NCBI GenBank assembly: GCA_018064245.1
Contig: JAGHVO010000003.1
Span: 1-64,000, forward strand
Direction of reading: 5' to 3'
Length of the DNA stretch: 64,000 nt
Origin: Candidatus Colimorpha pelethequi
GTDB lineage: Bacteria; Bacteroidota; Bacteroidia; Bacteroidales; P3
In this document: piece by piece, positions 29,668 to 39,630 of the stretch
Layout of the letters: the number at the start of each line of letters is the position of its first letter
Numbering within the stretch: position 1 is the stretch's first letter
Position numbers and translations under genes: made by a program
Notes under the pieces: generated by a model
What the model saw: the letters and a program-made list of their open reading frames with translations, nothing else
What the model was told of the DNA's origin: nothing
Databases searched by the model: none

Positions 29668-30573
29668 TTAGTACTCCCACATATCGCTACTGATATCAAG
29701 GAGTTTTGTCTCAATGCGTTCTGACTCGAGTATGGCGTCAATACCTGTTAGGTAGTCGCTGATGGAACGGTTCATGCGGTTGCTTTCGCGGTTGATGAAA
29801 CTGTCGTAGCGGCGCGATTCCAAAATTTGCCGCCAAGAGGGTAGGTGGGCGATGTTGTCTTCATAATAGGCTTCGTGTCGTTCCAACAGCGTCCTCACAG
29901 CAAATGACTGCATTGGTATCCAGCAAAGGGTAATGCGATTTGTGAACTCTAGTTCGCCGTTGTATTCCTTGTAGATGTCTTGCGTGAGTGCCATGCCTAT
30001 ATAGCGTATCAATTGGCGGTCGGCTTGCTTGTCGATAAACCATACCTCTTTCAGGCGTATTTGGAAAATCTCGTCCGACAAAAACTCTCTGGGTACAAGA
30101 ACCGTTTGGTACTCATAGTTTTCGTCATCGTCTTCTATCTCCAGAATTACTGTGTCAATTTTGGTATATTGCTGCAGGAATGCATCATTGTCCAGAGGTA
30201 TCTTCAACTCGTCGTCTTCGTATATTGGAATTTCTCCCGAAACAATGGCGTCCCAAATGGTATAGGCAATGTTCTTGCGACCGTCAACGCCCTCTTTTTC
30301 TGTGGGGAAATAGAAGAATTGATTGAATTTCTCTCGCATGTCAATGGTGCGCCATATCATGCTGCTCCATATCACATCCGATTCCCGCACATGTTGCAAT
30401 GGGGGAGGAAGTATCTGTTTCCGCAGTGTTTTTTCGTAGATGTTGTCTCCTACAGGTATTTCGTCGATGGTCTGTGCTGCAACATCCGCTCCGCGATAGC
30501 ATAAAAGCAACAATCCCAGGATCATTATGATCTTGGGTGTGGCCATCCGATAATATGCTCTGTGGAGTTTCAC
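29668..30573 (-). CDS. GldN-like T9SS protein, second (distal) paralogue
   Basis: IYEKTLRKQILPPPLQHVRESDVIWSSMIWRTIDMREKFNQFFYFPTE...SSDMWEY; parallels the upstream GldN throughout. Confidence 0.88.
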   Translation of the reverse strand: MKLHRAYYRMATPKIIMILGLLLLCYRGADVAAQTIDEIPVGDNIYEKTLRKQILPPPLQHVRESDVIWSSMIWRTIDMREKFNQFFYFPTEKEGVDGRKNIAYTIWDAIVSGEIPIYEDDELKIPLDNDAFLQQYTKIDTVILEIEDDDENYEYQTVLVPREFLSDEIFQIRLKEVWFIDKQADRQLIRYIGMALTQDIYKEYNGELEFTNRITLCWIPMQSFAVRTLLERHEAYYEDNIAHLPSWRQILESRRYDSFINRESNRMNRSISDYLTGIDAILESERIETKLLDISSDMWEY

Positions 30574-30595
30574 TAGTTTTATCCTCTGAAAACAA

Positions 30596-30633
30596 AAAAG
30601 AGTTAAGAGTTACTTGCAACTCTTAACTCTTTT
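30596..30633 (-). terminator. Hairpin between the two gldN genes
   Basis: aaaagagttaagagttacttgcaactcttaactctttt: 16-bp perfect stem, 6-nt loop, A/T-flanked. Confidence 0.8.
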
Positions 30634-30654
30634 CTTAGACTTCAGCATTACTGT

Positions 30655-31545
30655 TTAATATTCCCACATATCTGATTCAATATTGAAGATCTCCTCTTCA
30701 ATGCGTTGAGCTTCCAAGATAGCGTCGGTACCGGTAACGTATGAACTGATGGTACGGTTGATGCGATTGGATACTCTCGTAACGTAGCTGTCGAAATAAC
30801 GATCAACAAATACGTCGTCATAGCTACGCTCAGCTGCATCGTTGTGCTCATCGTATGCGTTGTATTTTGCTAAAATATTGCGTACGCGCATGTCATCCAT
30901 CGGAACCCAGAAACGCTCAATGGCATTGCATTCCACTTCGCCACCACGCTCGCGGCAGTCGTTGTAAACCAACGCAAGGCCGGTAATGCGGACTTTCTGA
31001 CGAGTGTCTTGCTTGTCAATATACCATGTCTCTTTCAGGCGTGCAACGAAATAATCTTTCGATTCGAAGCTGATGGTGACGGGCTCCATATAACCTTCAC
31101 TGATGAGTTCACCATATTCATCTTCTTCACCTTCATGCCATACAGAGTCGATTCTGTTCAATTTTGCATTGACGGTTTCCCAGTCCAAAGGAATCTTCGT
31201 TTCGTCATCTTCATAGACTTCAATTTCTCCATTTGACAGAGCCTTGTAGATGAGGTTGGACAAGTTGATTCTTCCTTGAGTGTTGCTTTCGGGATCAACG
31301 GGGAAATAGAAGAATTGGTTGAATTTCTCGCGGAAATCAATCGTTCTCCAAACCTTTGTAGCCCACACTACATCGCTCTCGCGAAGATGTGCATAAGGCA
31401 TTGCGCTTTTGCCTTTGCTCAAAGTCTTTTCGTAGAAATCGCTGAAATTTTTCTCATCGTCAGCGTCAACGATACTTTGTGCTTGTACAGGCATTACTGT
31501 TGCTACGCAAAAGAATAAGCCGATGCATAAAAGAAGTCTTTTCAT
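30655..31545 (-). CDS. gldN: Type IX secretion/gliding motility protein GldN
   Basis: FYEKTLSKGKSAMPYAHLRESDVVWATKVWRTIDFREKFNQFFYFPVDPE; follows gldM. Confidence 0.93.
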   Translation of the reverse strand: MKRLLLCIGLFFCVATVMPVQAQSIVDADDEKNFSDFYEKTLSKGKSAMPYAHLRESDVVWATKVWRTIDFREKFNQFFYFPVDPESNTQGRINLSNLIYKALSNGEIEVYEDDETKIPLDWETVNAKLNRIDSVWHEGEEDEYGELISEGYMEPVTISFESKDYFVARLKETWYIDKQDTRQKVRITGLALVYNDCRERGGEVECNAIERFWVPMDDMRVRNILAKYNAYDEHNDAAERSYDDVFVDRYFDSYVTRVSNRINRTISSYVTGTDAILEAQRIEEEIFNIESDMWEY

Positions 31546-31571
31546 ATTGTGAAAGTATTTGTTAGTCTGTG

Positions 31572-33233
31572 TTATCTTCCAACTTTGAATGTTGCACTGT
31601 ATTTACGGGTGCTACCGTCTGCGAGTTTTACTACGATATCGTCAAAGTAAATCTTGTTGCCGGCTTTTACCTTGGCCAATGCTGATTTTACTTCAGGACT
31701 CAAGTTGCTACCCTTGACCATGATTTCGCTCTTGCCAGAGTTGGAATAGTTGAAGCTGTAGCTGATAACCTTCGGTGCGATCATCTTGAATTCAAAGTTC
31801 TCCATGGCGGCCTTTATGCCAGATTGTGCACGAAGTTCTGCCAAAGGAATGGATTCGCCGTTTTTATATTTGCTAATCTTGATGACGGGATCGGGAATGG
31901 TTCTTACGCGATACTCCTCAACCCCCATGGCTTGCATCTTGCCGTCCATCTTGGCACTGATTTGAACGTGGATCTTGCCAGCCTTTTGGGTGGTTTTGAT
32001 GATATAGTCGCCTTCTTTTCCTTCTGGATCACGGGTAATCGTAGCGCTGCCATCCTTGATGGAAGGTACTACGTCACGTGTGTTTGCTCCTGGTACGGAA
32101 ACTCTTACGGGATTGTCGATTCCTGAGTAAACTACGTTCATGTTGGTCAAGGAAACAACTGCTGCAGGCTGGGCTACGAAATATTCACCACTGAATGAGT
32201 ATGCCTTTGCATCGCTGTTGTCTTTCTTGACGTAGATGTTGCCGCTATATTTCTTGGGACCAACTCCGCCAGCGCCAACTGCATAGTGTACTACGCTGTC
32301 GCCTTCAAGTCTCTGTCCGCCGATTTCAACGCTCAGCTTGGCTTTGGAATCGTAGGCACCCACGAAGATGTCGGCCTCAAAACGATTGCCTTGCATTACA
32401 TAGGTTGATTTCGGGATAACCAATGCCTGAACGTGGTCAAACTTGAAGTCGTCGGCACTGATTTGAGCGTAGAGGTTGTTGACGGCGTCGAATTCGGCAT
32501 TCATGATCTCGGCTTTCAATCTGGAAAGCAAAACCATATCGGAAATGGCAATGGTACGGTGGAAATTGAAGAATTCCCAACTTACGGATTTGCCTTCATG
32601 TTCGCTGTAATGCTCTGATTCTACGTCAAGACCGATTTTCAGGTTTGAGGAATCGCTTCCCAAAATCTGTTTCAGTTTCTTCTTGTAGTCGATAATTCTG
32701 TTCTTCAGGGTTACGCCAGCACCATCAGGCTCTTCACTGGTACCATAGAAGAAGTTTGTTCCTACCTCAACGTTGTCTTTTGCGTCAATGATACCCAAAC
32801 CACCTTCGTTCAAGGCTGTACGGGCACTGTCATAAATGGTTTTGCCGCTTGCATCTACAATGAGAATATCGCGTCCTTTATTTGTCTCGTGGTTGGTGAT
32901 AGTCACTTTTTTCTGCATCTTCGCGAGGAAGTCGCATTGTGTGCTGTCGATGAAAAGTTTCAGTTCGTTGGAAAGTTTCTGTACGTTTTGCGCCTTGTTC
33001 CATTGATCTTGGACTTTCTCGGGATTATTGACGTAAGCTGCTTGGAAACGGCTGTAGGAGTCGTCAAGTTTTACCGCAATGTTTTCGTTAGATTGGTTCA
33101 TTGCATCGCCAACGGTAACGAAACCGTCCAAGATTTCAGCGGAAACGTTCAGAGCAAGTAGGGCAGTGTACACAAGGTACATCATGCCGATCATTTTTTG
33201 TCGCGGGGTTTCCGGACAGTTTGTTGCACCCAT
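31572..33233 (-). CDS. gldM: Type IX secretion/gliding motility protein GldM
   Basis: MGATNCPETPRQKMIGMMYLVYTALLALNVSAEILDGFVTVGDAM is the canonical GldM N-terminus. Confidence 0.97.
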   Translation of the reverse strand: MGATNCPETPRQKMIGMMYLVYTALLALNVSAEILDGFVTVGDAMNQSNENIAVKLDDSYSRFQAAYVNNPEKVQDQWNKAQNVQKLSNELKLFIDSTQCDFLAKMQKKVTITNHETNKGRDILIVDASGKTIYDSARTALNEGGLGIIDAKDNVEVGTNFFYGTSEEPDGAGVTLKNRIIDYKKKLKQILGSDSSNLKIGLDVESEHYSEHEGKSVSWEFFNFHRTIAISDMVLLSRLKAEIMNAEFDAVNNLYAQISADDFKFDHVQALVIPKSTYVMQGNRFEADIFVGAYDSKAKLSVEIGGQRLEGDSVVHYAVGAGGVGPKKYSGNIYVKKDNSDAKAYSFSGEYFVAQPAAVVSLTNMNVVYSGIDNPVRVSVPGANTRDVVPSIKDGSATITRDPEGKEGDYIIKTTQKAGKIHVQISAKMDGKMQAMGVEEYRVRTIPDPVIKISKYKNGESIPLAELRAQSGIKAAMENFEFKMIAPKVISYSFNYSNSGKSEIMVKGSNLSPEVKSALAKVKAGNKIYFDDIVVKLADGSTRKYSATFKVGR

Positions 33234-33286
33234 ATTCTATCTTTTTTAAGTTTTAGTTAAACAAAATACTTATTTATAGGATAGAA

Positions 33287-34129
33287 TTAGATTCTTGTCT
33301 GCATAGCAGCCAGCATCTTGCCATAAACGTTGTTAAGTTCAGATACTTTGCTTGCAAGTGCGTCAACTTGTTCTTTGTATTTGAGAACACATTCTGCGGA
33401 TTCTGCGAAGTTGCCCATCATAGCCTGCATACGTTCCTGAACTTCCTTGGTAGCATCCAACTGGCTGGTGGAGTTCTGCAGCTGCATTTCGTACATTGCG
33501 TTGATGGAAGAGAGGCTGGTAGCCATCTTTTTCATTTCGGCGGCATAGGAAACGTCTCCGGTCGACAAGGCTTGTGCAGTCTCGTTGTAGATGTTGGTCA
33601 ATGTTGCAACAGCTTCGGGAGCGCCATGCATGCTTTCCATCAAGTGTCCAGCAGCTTCAGCGGCGCTGTCCATATTGGAAACGAATTTGTCGGTAGCGGC
33701 GGCGGCAGTTGCCATATTGTTCATGGAATTAGCAGAGTCTGCGAGGTTTTGCATACCTTGACCTAAACGTTCAATCAGGCTTGGCGTTATATTCGCATCC
33801 GCTAGCATTTTGTCCAGTTGCTGTGAAAGAGGATCAGTAGAAGGACCGGCCAAGATTTTCTCACCGGTGTTGTGCTCTACGGTTTCTCCTGTTGACAATT
33901 CAGGATATACCAAACTCCAGTTCCATTCTACGTGTGGTGGTTCGAAAGCAGAGAGGAAGAAGATGATAGATTCGGTACCCATACCGAGAATCAGCATCGG
34001 CGTTGCGCCTGGCCAGTGGTTGATTTTGAACAAAGCACCGACAATAACGACGGCTGCACCCCAACCATAAAGCTTTGCCATAAAGCTTTTGTAACCTTTA
34101 CTGCGAACGATTTTATCAAGAAATCCCAT
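33287..34129 (-). CDS. gldL: Type IX secretion/gliding motility protein GldL
   Basis: YKSFMAKLYGWGAAVVIVGALFKINHWPGATPMLILGMGTESIIFFLSAFEPPH. Confidence 0.97.
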   Translation of the reverse strand: MGFLDKIVRSKGYKSFMAKLYGWGAAVVIVGALFKINHWPGATPMLILGMGTESIIFFLSAFEPPHVEWNWSLVYPELSTGETVEHNTGEKILAGPSTDPLSQQLDKMLADANITPSLIERLGQGMQNLADSANSMNNMATAAAATDKFVSNMDSAAEAAGHLMESMHGAPEAVATLTNIYNETAQALSTGDVSYAAEMKKMATSLSSINAMYEMQLQNSTSQLDATKEVQERMQAMMGNFAESAECVLKYKEQVDALASKVSELNNVYGKMLAAMQTRI

Positions 34130-34181
34130 GATTTGTGTTTTTTTAGTGTGTTACTTATTTTGATGTATTAATTTCAATTTT

Positions 34182-35546
34182 TTAGTGGGCTACGTTAGAA
34201 GCGGACTTGAGGTTGTCACCTTTCACACGGCCAAGATATTGCTGTACGCAACGGAATCCGATGTAGGACTTGGATGTGTCTTGGAATTCGTAGGTACGGG
34301 TCTGTACTTGGATGAAGTATTTCTGGTCTTTCCAGGAACCGCCACGAACGACTTTGCGTTTCATTGCTTGTGGATCGTTGTTGGAAGCGCTATAGTTGTA
34401 GTAAGGTGACAAAGCATTGGCTACAGTATAGGTGGACTCATTGTAGGAATCCAAGCACCACTCTGCAACGTTACCAGCCATATCATACAAACCGTAGTCG
34501 TTAGGAGCATAGTGTCCAACCATCAAGGTCTTTACGCCGCCATCGTCGTCATAGGCACCCTTCAAAGGCTCGTAGTTTGCCAAGAAGCAGCCGTTCGGGT
34601 TGCGAACATAAGGACCACCCCAAGGATAAGCTTCGCCAGAAATGCCGCCGCGTGCTGCAAATTCCCATTCAGATTCGGTGGGAAGACGGAAATCGTTCAT
34701 TTGTTGGTAGTCGATAGACTCAAGATATCTGTTGAGGAAGTTTGAACGCCATACGCAGAATGCCTTTGCCTGAATCCAGCTGATTCCGACTACTGGATAG
34801 TTGTCGTAGGCTACGGATGTGAAATATTGGCGGGTAAATTCTTCGTTCATGCTATAGGTGTAGTCGTGTACCCAGCAGAGTGTGTCGGGATAGACGTTCA
34901 CTACCTCTTTCTTGATGAAATTGGAACGGTTGTTCAAACCCTTAGGACGGCTTGCGAACATGGTACCTTCGTATTCATCTTTTACATTGGCTGCCTTTTC
35001 CTTTCTGGAAGCATCTGAGTAATCAATCCAGTAGTACTCATAGTTCAACTTGGAAGGATCAACAACTCTACGTCTGTAGAAACGGTCTTTCTCAGCATAA
35101 TAAAGATCCTCAAGAGCCTCGCGGGTCTCTTGCTCATCCCATTCAATGTCTTCGCTGTAGTCCAACATCGGGGGATCGATGGGCTCGCCATAGTCATCCT
35201 CTTCGATGAGAAAACCTTCGATGCCAGCTTCGCCAAGTTTGCGACGAGCGATTGAGTCAAGTACCCAATATACGAATTGACGATATTCGTTGTTGGTGAT
35301 TTCGGTCTCGTCCATGAAGAATGAGGAAACCTGCATGGTGCGAGGTTGCTCTTCGGTACCGTAAACTTCATTTTGTGCGCCGGCACCCATGGTGAAGTTG
35401 CCTTGGTTGATAAATACCATTCCGTTGAGGTCGAGGTCTTCGAAGTCTGGGCGATTTTGAACGCCGATCACTTCACCTCTTTCTGAAGATCCACAACCGT
35501 ACAGCAAAATTACTGACGCTGATAGCAGAAGGAACAATTTTTTCAT
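34182..35546 (-). CDS. gldK: Type IX secretion/gliding lipoprotein GldK (FGE-sulfatase fold)
   Basis: SVILLYGCGSSERGEVIGV; FTMGAGAQNEV; RLPTESEWEFAARGG; YDMAGNVAEWCLDSYN; YIGFRCVQQYLG. Confidence 0.96.
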   Translation of the reverse strand: MKKLFLLLSASVILLYGCGSSERGEVIGVQNRPDFEDLDLNGMVFINQGNFTMGAGAQNEVYGTEEQPRTMQVSSFFMDETEITNNEYRQFVYWVLDSIARRKLGEAGIEGFLIEEDDYGEPIDPPMLDYSEDIEWDEQETREALEDLYYAEKDRFYRRRVVDPSKLNYEYYWIDYSDASRKEKAANVKDEYEGTMFASRPKGLNNRSNFIKKEVVNVYPDTLCWVHDYTYSMNEEFTRQYFTSVAYDNYPVVGISWIQAKAFCVWRSNFLNRYLESIDYQQMNDFRLPTESEWEFAARGGISGEAYPWGGPYVRNPNGCFLANYEPLKGAYDDDGGVKTLMVGHYAPNDYGLYDMAGNVAEWCLDSYNESTYTVANALSPYYNYSASNNDPQAMKRKVVRGGSWKDQKYFIQVQTRTYEFQDTSKSYIGFRCVQQYLGRVKGDNLKSASNVAH

Positions 35547-35640
35547 ATCTGGATTGTTTTAACTATTCTAATTTAATTTGCCAATTGAGGCGGTATTGTT
35601 GTTTTTATACGGAAAAAATAAAAAAATGTTTCGTTATTGT

Positions 35641-36696
35641 TTAGAACAAATATCGGGTGTTGCGGTAAACCGAAGGTGCTTTTTGAGGAATGATGACCTT
35701 GAAGCAATAGCGTAAATAGGCCTCAAGTGTACCTTGGCTGCGTCCGTGTTTGTAAACGCCGAGTTTTGATGTGGTGAGGTCGTAGGAAAGTCCGAATTGG
35801 AGCTTGTTCCAGTTCACTCCGCCTAAAATGGCAACGGCATCGGTGACGCGATAGCTCAAACCTCCCCAAAGAAGACTTCTATAGTCGAGAAGTGCTGCAA
35901 TGTCGGCCTGAAATACCGAGAAATTGGCTGTCTTTGCCAATCCCGAAAATTTCAGTTTGAAAGAAGGATTAAAAGGTAATGTATAATCGTAGCCGCCCAT
36001 AAAATAGACTATGCGGGCGTTGCTATAATTCAAGACATCGCTTTGTGAGGCGAGCAGGTTCTTTACCGACACACCTGCATACCATAATCCTGGAACTTGG
36101 TAGTAGAGACCTGTGGAAAGATCAAACAGGAAATCGGACTCTTCTTCTCCAGAAGAAATAAGCGGGTCGCCAGAAGCGGAGATGGGGTCTGTGTAGTTGC
36201 CCGACAAGTCGTCGGCACCACGCAATTGGGAATAATCAAAAGTACTGTTAAACAGATTTACTTCAATGGCGGCTGCCAAATTTCCGCTTCCCCAATACAT
36301 ACGAAATGCGTAATCAAAGCTGGCGGAAACGTTCTTATGATAACCGAGTTGATCCATTACGGCGGAAATACCAATGCCGCCGTGGAGGAATTTCACGGGC
36401 ATGTCGAAAGCGAATAAGTAATCTGTAGGAGTAGAACCAGCCTCTACGTCGGCGGAAGGGGAGTCAAGCGAAAGTCCAAGCCATTGGTTGCGATACATCA
36501 AGGAAGCGCAAATGGATCCTGAACTACCTGCATAAGCGGGATTGTAGGATAAGCGGTTGAACATGAATTGGGTGAATTGCGCCTCTTGTTGCGCCCTGCC
36601 AATATTGACAAAACCTGTCAATATGATAAGCAATACGATGGTTTTTCGAAATATCGTATTTACTGCAGAGTTTGTATTTTGTTTCCTACAATGCAC
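35641..36696 (-). CDS. PorP/SprF family type IX secretion system membrane protein
   Basis: QQEAQFTQFMFNRLSYNPAYAGSSGSICASLMYRNQWLGL; upstream of gldK. Confidence 0.94.
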   Translation of the reverse strand: MHCRKQNTNSAVNTIFRKTIVLLIILTGFVNIGRAQQEAQFTQFMFNRLSYNPAYAGSSGSICASLMYRNQWLGLSLDSPSADVEAGSTPTDYLFAFDMPVKFLHGGIGISAVMDQLGYHKNVSASFDYAFRMYWGSGNLAAAIEVNLFNSTFDYSQLRGADDLSGNYTDPISASGDPLISSGEEESDFLFDLSTGLYYQVPGLWYAGVSVKNLLASQSDVLNYSNARIVYFMGGYDYTLPFNPSFKLKFSGLAKTANFSVFQADIAALLDYRSLLWGGLSYRVTDAVAILGGVNWNKLQFGLSYDLTTSKLGVYKHGRSQGTLEAYLRYCFKVIIPQKAPSVYRNTRYLF

Positions 36697-36855
36697 AGTA
36701 TCAATAGATTCGTGTATAACAAATTAGTTTTGTCACTAATTCAGGACAAACTTTTTGACTTGCAAAAATAATAAGAATTATTTACTTATGCTACTTTTTT
36801 CTGATTTTTTTTTGATGTTGGCTTATTCAGAATTTGATTTTCAATTATTTGCAAA

Positions 36856-37713
36856 TTAATTTTTTTTAACTTCTAATAAGGCGCTATTGGGAAAGGTGTT
36901 TGAGAGCTTTTTTTGCACTTTTGCAGCGCTTTCTTTGTGTTGTGTCAATTTCAGCACGACTTCGATGGATGAGTTTTTTGAACTGGGACGTGCCTCTACC
37001 ATGTCTTGGTAGGGCATTGGTACTTCCCGAATGGTTTCGCGTGCTTGTTCAAGTGTTTGTACGTCACATAATTTGATATCGTAAAACAAGCTGTCTTTGC
37101 TTGTTTGCGTCGCAGGCGTGGTTAGGGAATTTGTTGCGGATGACGTTGTTTCCGAAGTTTTCTTGGTGGCGTTGCTCCCTTTTGACGTGCTGTTGTTGGG
37201 GACTTTTGTGTGGTCGGTCCGGTCTTGGCTTTCACAATGCTGCGCCCAGTAGGATTGTTCCTCTTCCGACAGAATTCGTATTTTGACGGGTTGGCATCCG
37301 CGGATGCCGATGGCGTGGGCAGCGGTGCGGGTGAGGTCGAAAACGCCACGTTTGGGACATCGGTCGTTGACTTTGACCACTACTTGAAGTCCGGTGTTGG
37401 TGTTGGTTACCAGAACATATGTCCCGAGCTTGATTTTCCAATGCGCGGCAGTGAATTTTGATTGGCGGAATATTTCGCCGCTGGAGGTGTGACGACCTTC
37501 AAACTTGTTTGCGTAAATGGTGCCGTGATGAGGATACTCTGTCGTGGTGTCATCGAGGCTGAAAGTTTGTGCGAAAAGTTGCGTGGGGAGAAGTATGCTT
37601 AGAAAAAGAATAGTGCGAAGAAGGGATGACAGTTTGTGACAATGTAATGAATACCCTAGTACGTCGCTGTGGGAACGGCGGCTTGTTGTGGGGTTTGTCC
37701 TTGAATTGTCCAT
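36856..37713 (-). CDS. RlpA-like double-psi beta-barrel protein with C-terminal SPOR-like region
   Basis: HGTIYANKFEGRHTSSGEIFRQSKFTAAHWKIKLGTYVLVTNTNTGLQVVVKVNDRCPKRGVFDLTRTAAHAIGI; start moved to MDNSRTNPTT to clear the kdsC stop. Confidence 0.85.
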   Translation of the reverse strand: MDNSRTNPTTSRRSHSDVLGYSLHCHKLSSLLRTILFLSILLPTQLFAQTFSLDDTTTEYPHHGTIYANKFEGRHTSSGEIFRQSKFTAAHWKIKLGTYVLVTNTNTGLQVVVKVNDRCPKRGVFDLTRTAAHAIGIRGCQPVKIRILSEEEQSYWAQHCESQDRTDHTKVPNNSTSKGSNATKKTSETTSSATNSLTTPATQTSKDSLFYDIKLCDVQTLEQARETIREVPMPYQDMVEARPSSKNSSIEVVLKLTQHKESAAKVQKKLSNTFPNSALLEVKKN

Positions 37714-37730
37714 ATGATGTGTTTTTGTTG

Positions 37731-38252
37731 TTACCAGTCGAGTGCGTCGTGTTGAAACCACATTTGCTGAAGTCGCAGTGTTTGTTCAATGACGTCGCGT
37801 GCGCATCCACGGCCACCGGGAAAGATGGATATGTAGTCTGCGATTTCTTTGATTTCAGTGGCGGCGTCAGCGGGACAGGTCGCCACGCCCGATGCCTTCA
37901 GTATTTCATAGTCGGGAATGTCGTCACCCATGCAAAGTACTTCTTCTTCCGAAAGTCCGTTCTTTTCCAGGAAATTCCTGAATGTGTCGATCTTGCTGGC
38001 GCAACCCATGTATATTTGCGTGACGCCGAGAGACTTCATTCTATTTTCTATGCTGGCGGAAGTGGCTCCTGAAATTACAGCTACGATGTAGCCTTTTTTT
38101 ACGGCATATTGTATTGCGTATCCGTCCTTTACATTGCCGGCGCGTACAGTTTCACCATCGGCATAGGTCCATACGCTTCCGTCTGTCATTACGCCGTCGA
38201 AATCGAACACGAAGGCTTTGATTTTGTGTAGTTTCTCTTTGTAGTTGATCAT
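37731..38252 (-). CDS. kdsC: HAD hydrolase, KdsC-type 3-deoxy-D-manno-octulosonate 8-phosphate phosphatase
   Basis: IKAFVFDFDGVMTDGSVWTYADGE; YIVAVISGATSASIENRMKSLGV; EEVLCMGDDIPDYEIL. Confidence 0.92.
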   Translation of the reverse strand: MINYKEKLHKIKAFVFDFDGVMTDGSVWTYADGETVRAGNVKDGYAIQYAVKKGYIVAVISGATSASIENRMKSLGVTQIYMGCASKIDTFRNFLEKNGLSEEEVLCMGDDIPDYEILKASGVATCPADAATEIKEIADYISIFPGGRGCARDVIEQTLRLQQMWFQHDALDW

Positions 38253-38273
38253 GAGAAATATCTTGCGATGTTG

Positions 38274-39614
38274 TTAGTTGTCCTCAATTGTGTTGTTCCG
38301 TTGTGGGTCGGCATATTCGAGTACTTTTTCGTAAAGTGCTTTCCAGCCTTCCCAACCTTCGGAATCGGATAGGTTTTGGTTGTGCCAGATGGCGCAGAAT
38401 GTGCTGCCGACTTGGCGTGTGGCGTCGATGATAGATCTGTAGGCCTCCCAGGCTTGCTCGACGTTCATTTTCTTGTATTTCTGTAGAGTCGTGTCCATTA
38501 CTGCGAAAGGGTGTAGCATCAACGGCGTTTCTTGGTCGCTTTCGAGGTCGTAGAAAGGAAAAGGTACGCAGGTTCCGGCGCGGAATCCTGGCTCGTCGTG
38601 GTAGCCTAAGCTATAGTCGTTGAAAATCTCTGCGTGAATCAGCGATCGGAATGAACGTGGCATCTGTATCCTTAAAAAATGAAAGCGTGACCTCACAATA
38701 GTGCGGTGAAGGATGTTTTCGAGCCGATGTGCCTCTTTTTCGATGTTTTCGGGGTGTTCCAAAGAGCCGTAAGAGGGATGGATGCCCACTTTGGCGTAAT
38801 CTCCGATGTGTTGGATAAGGTTACGGAATTCGGAATTGTTGTACGAGATGGGCTTGTCGAAATTTGAATAGTCTCCTAAAAGCACAAAGAAGATGATTCT
38901 CATTGATTTGTGCTTCTTCTTGAAAGAAAGGATGTAGTCGAATGTGTCGAATGGATCTTCCTTTTTGTGACGCAGCACTTGGAGTCTTTGCTTTAGCAGT
39001 TCGGTGTCGTGAGCCACCAGTCCGTCGCGAAGCGCTCCCATTATAGTGCGTGGAAGTCCTTTGTGTCGGTAGCAGTATGCGGCATCGACATCGATGGTTT
39101 GCTCGAATTCATAGACCTTCGGGGCTATGTGTGCGTCGGGGTATTGGGAGAGGATGACGTCTTTGATGAGTGCCGCCCAATAATCTACTATGGGAATCTG
39201 CAGGAAATTATATTGGTAGGCGACGCTGTCTGTGGCCGAAAAGCGTCCGTGCGGGTCTGTGAGATGTGGTAGATATTCTTCGTATCGAGTTATGGTGTAG
39301 AAGATTGCTGCGAACGGGTCGAAAGGGAGGTCTGTGTCTTTTCCATAGACAGGAAACAAGGCTGGCAGACTTTTGTATTCGAAAAAACTTAAATCTTGTT
39401 CCTCGATGGAGGTTTGAAATAGCAGTTTGCTCGCCTTGAAGAATGGGGCTTGGCAGATTTTTTCGGGTCCGTAGGCGAATTTGGCGCCCTCGTGTTTTGT
39501 GAATTCCTCGACATTTGTGGTGATGGAATATTCCGCTTGTAGTATATTATGAAATAATACGTTGAGCGTATATCCAAGTCGGTTGGTAATTCGGGGAATG
39601 TGGATGAGTATCAT
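38274..39614 (-). CDS. Polysaccharide deacetylase family protein
   Basis: Start moved to MILIHIPRITNRLGY; FAAIFYTITRYEEYLPH; YEFEQTIDVDAAYCYRHKGLPR; VGIHPSYGSLEHPENIEKE. Confidence 0.8.
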   Translation of the reverse strand: MILIHIPRITNRLGYTLNVLFHNILQAEYSITTNVEEFTKHEGAKFAYGPEKICQAPFFKASKLLFQTSIEEQDLSFFEYKSLPALFPVYGKDTDLPFDPFAAIFYTITRYEEYLPHLTDPHGRFSATDSVAYQYNFLQIPIVDYWAALIKDVILSQYPDAHIAPKVYEFEQTIDVDAAYCYRHKGLPRTIMGALRDGLVAHDTELLKQRLQVLRHKKEDPFDTFDYILSFKKKHKSMRIIFFVLLGDYSNFDKPISYNNSEFRNLIQHIGDYAKVGIHPSYGSLEHPENIEKEAHRLENILHRTIVRSRFHFLRIQMPRSFRSLIHAEIFNDYSLGYHDEPGFRAGTCVPFPFYDLESDQETPLMLHPFAVMDTTLQKYKKMNVEQAWEAYRSIIDATRQVGSTFCAIWHNQNLSDSEGWEGWKALYEKVLEYADPQRNNTIEDN

Positions 39615-39630
39615 GGAACGAGGGTTGTGG

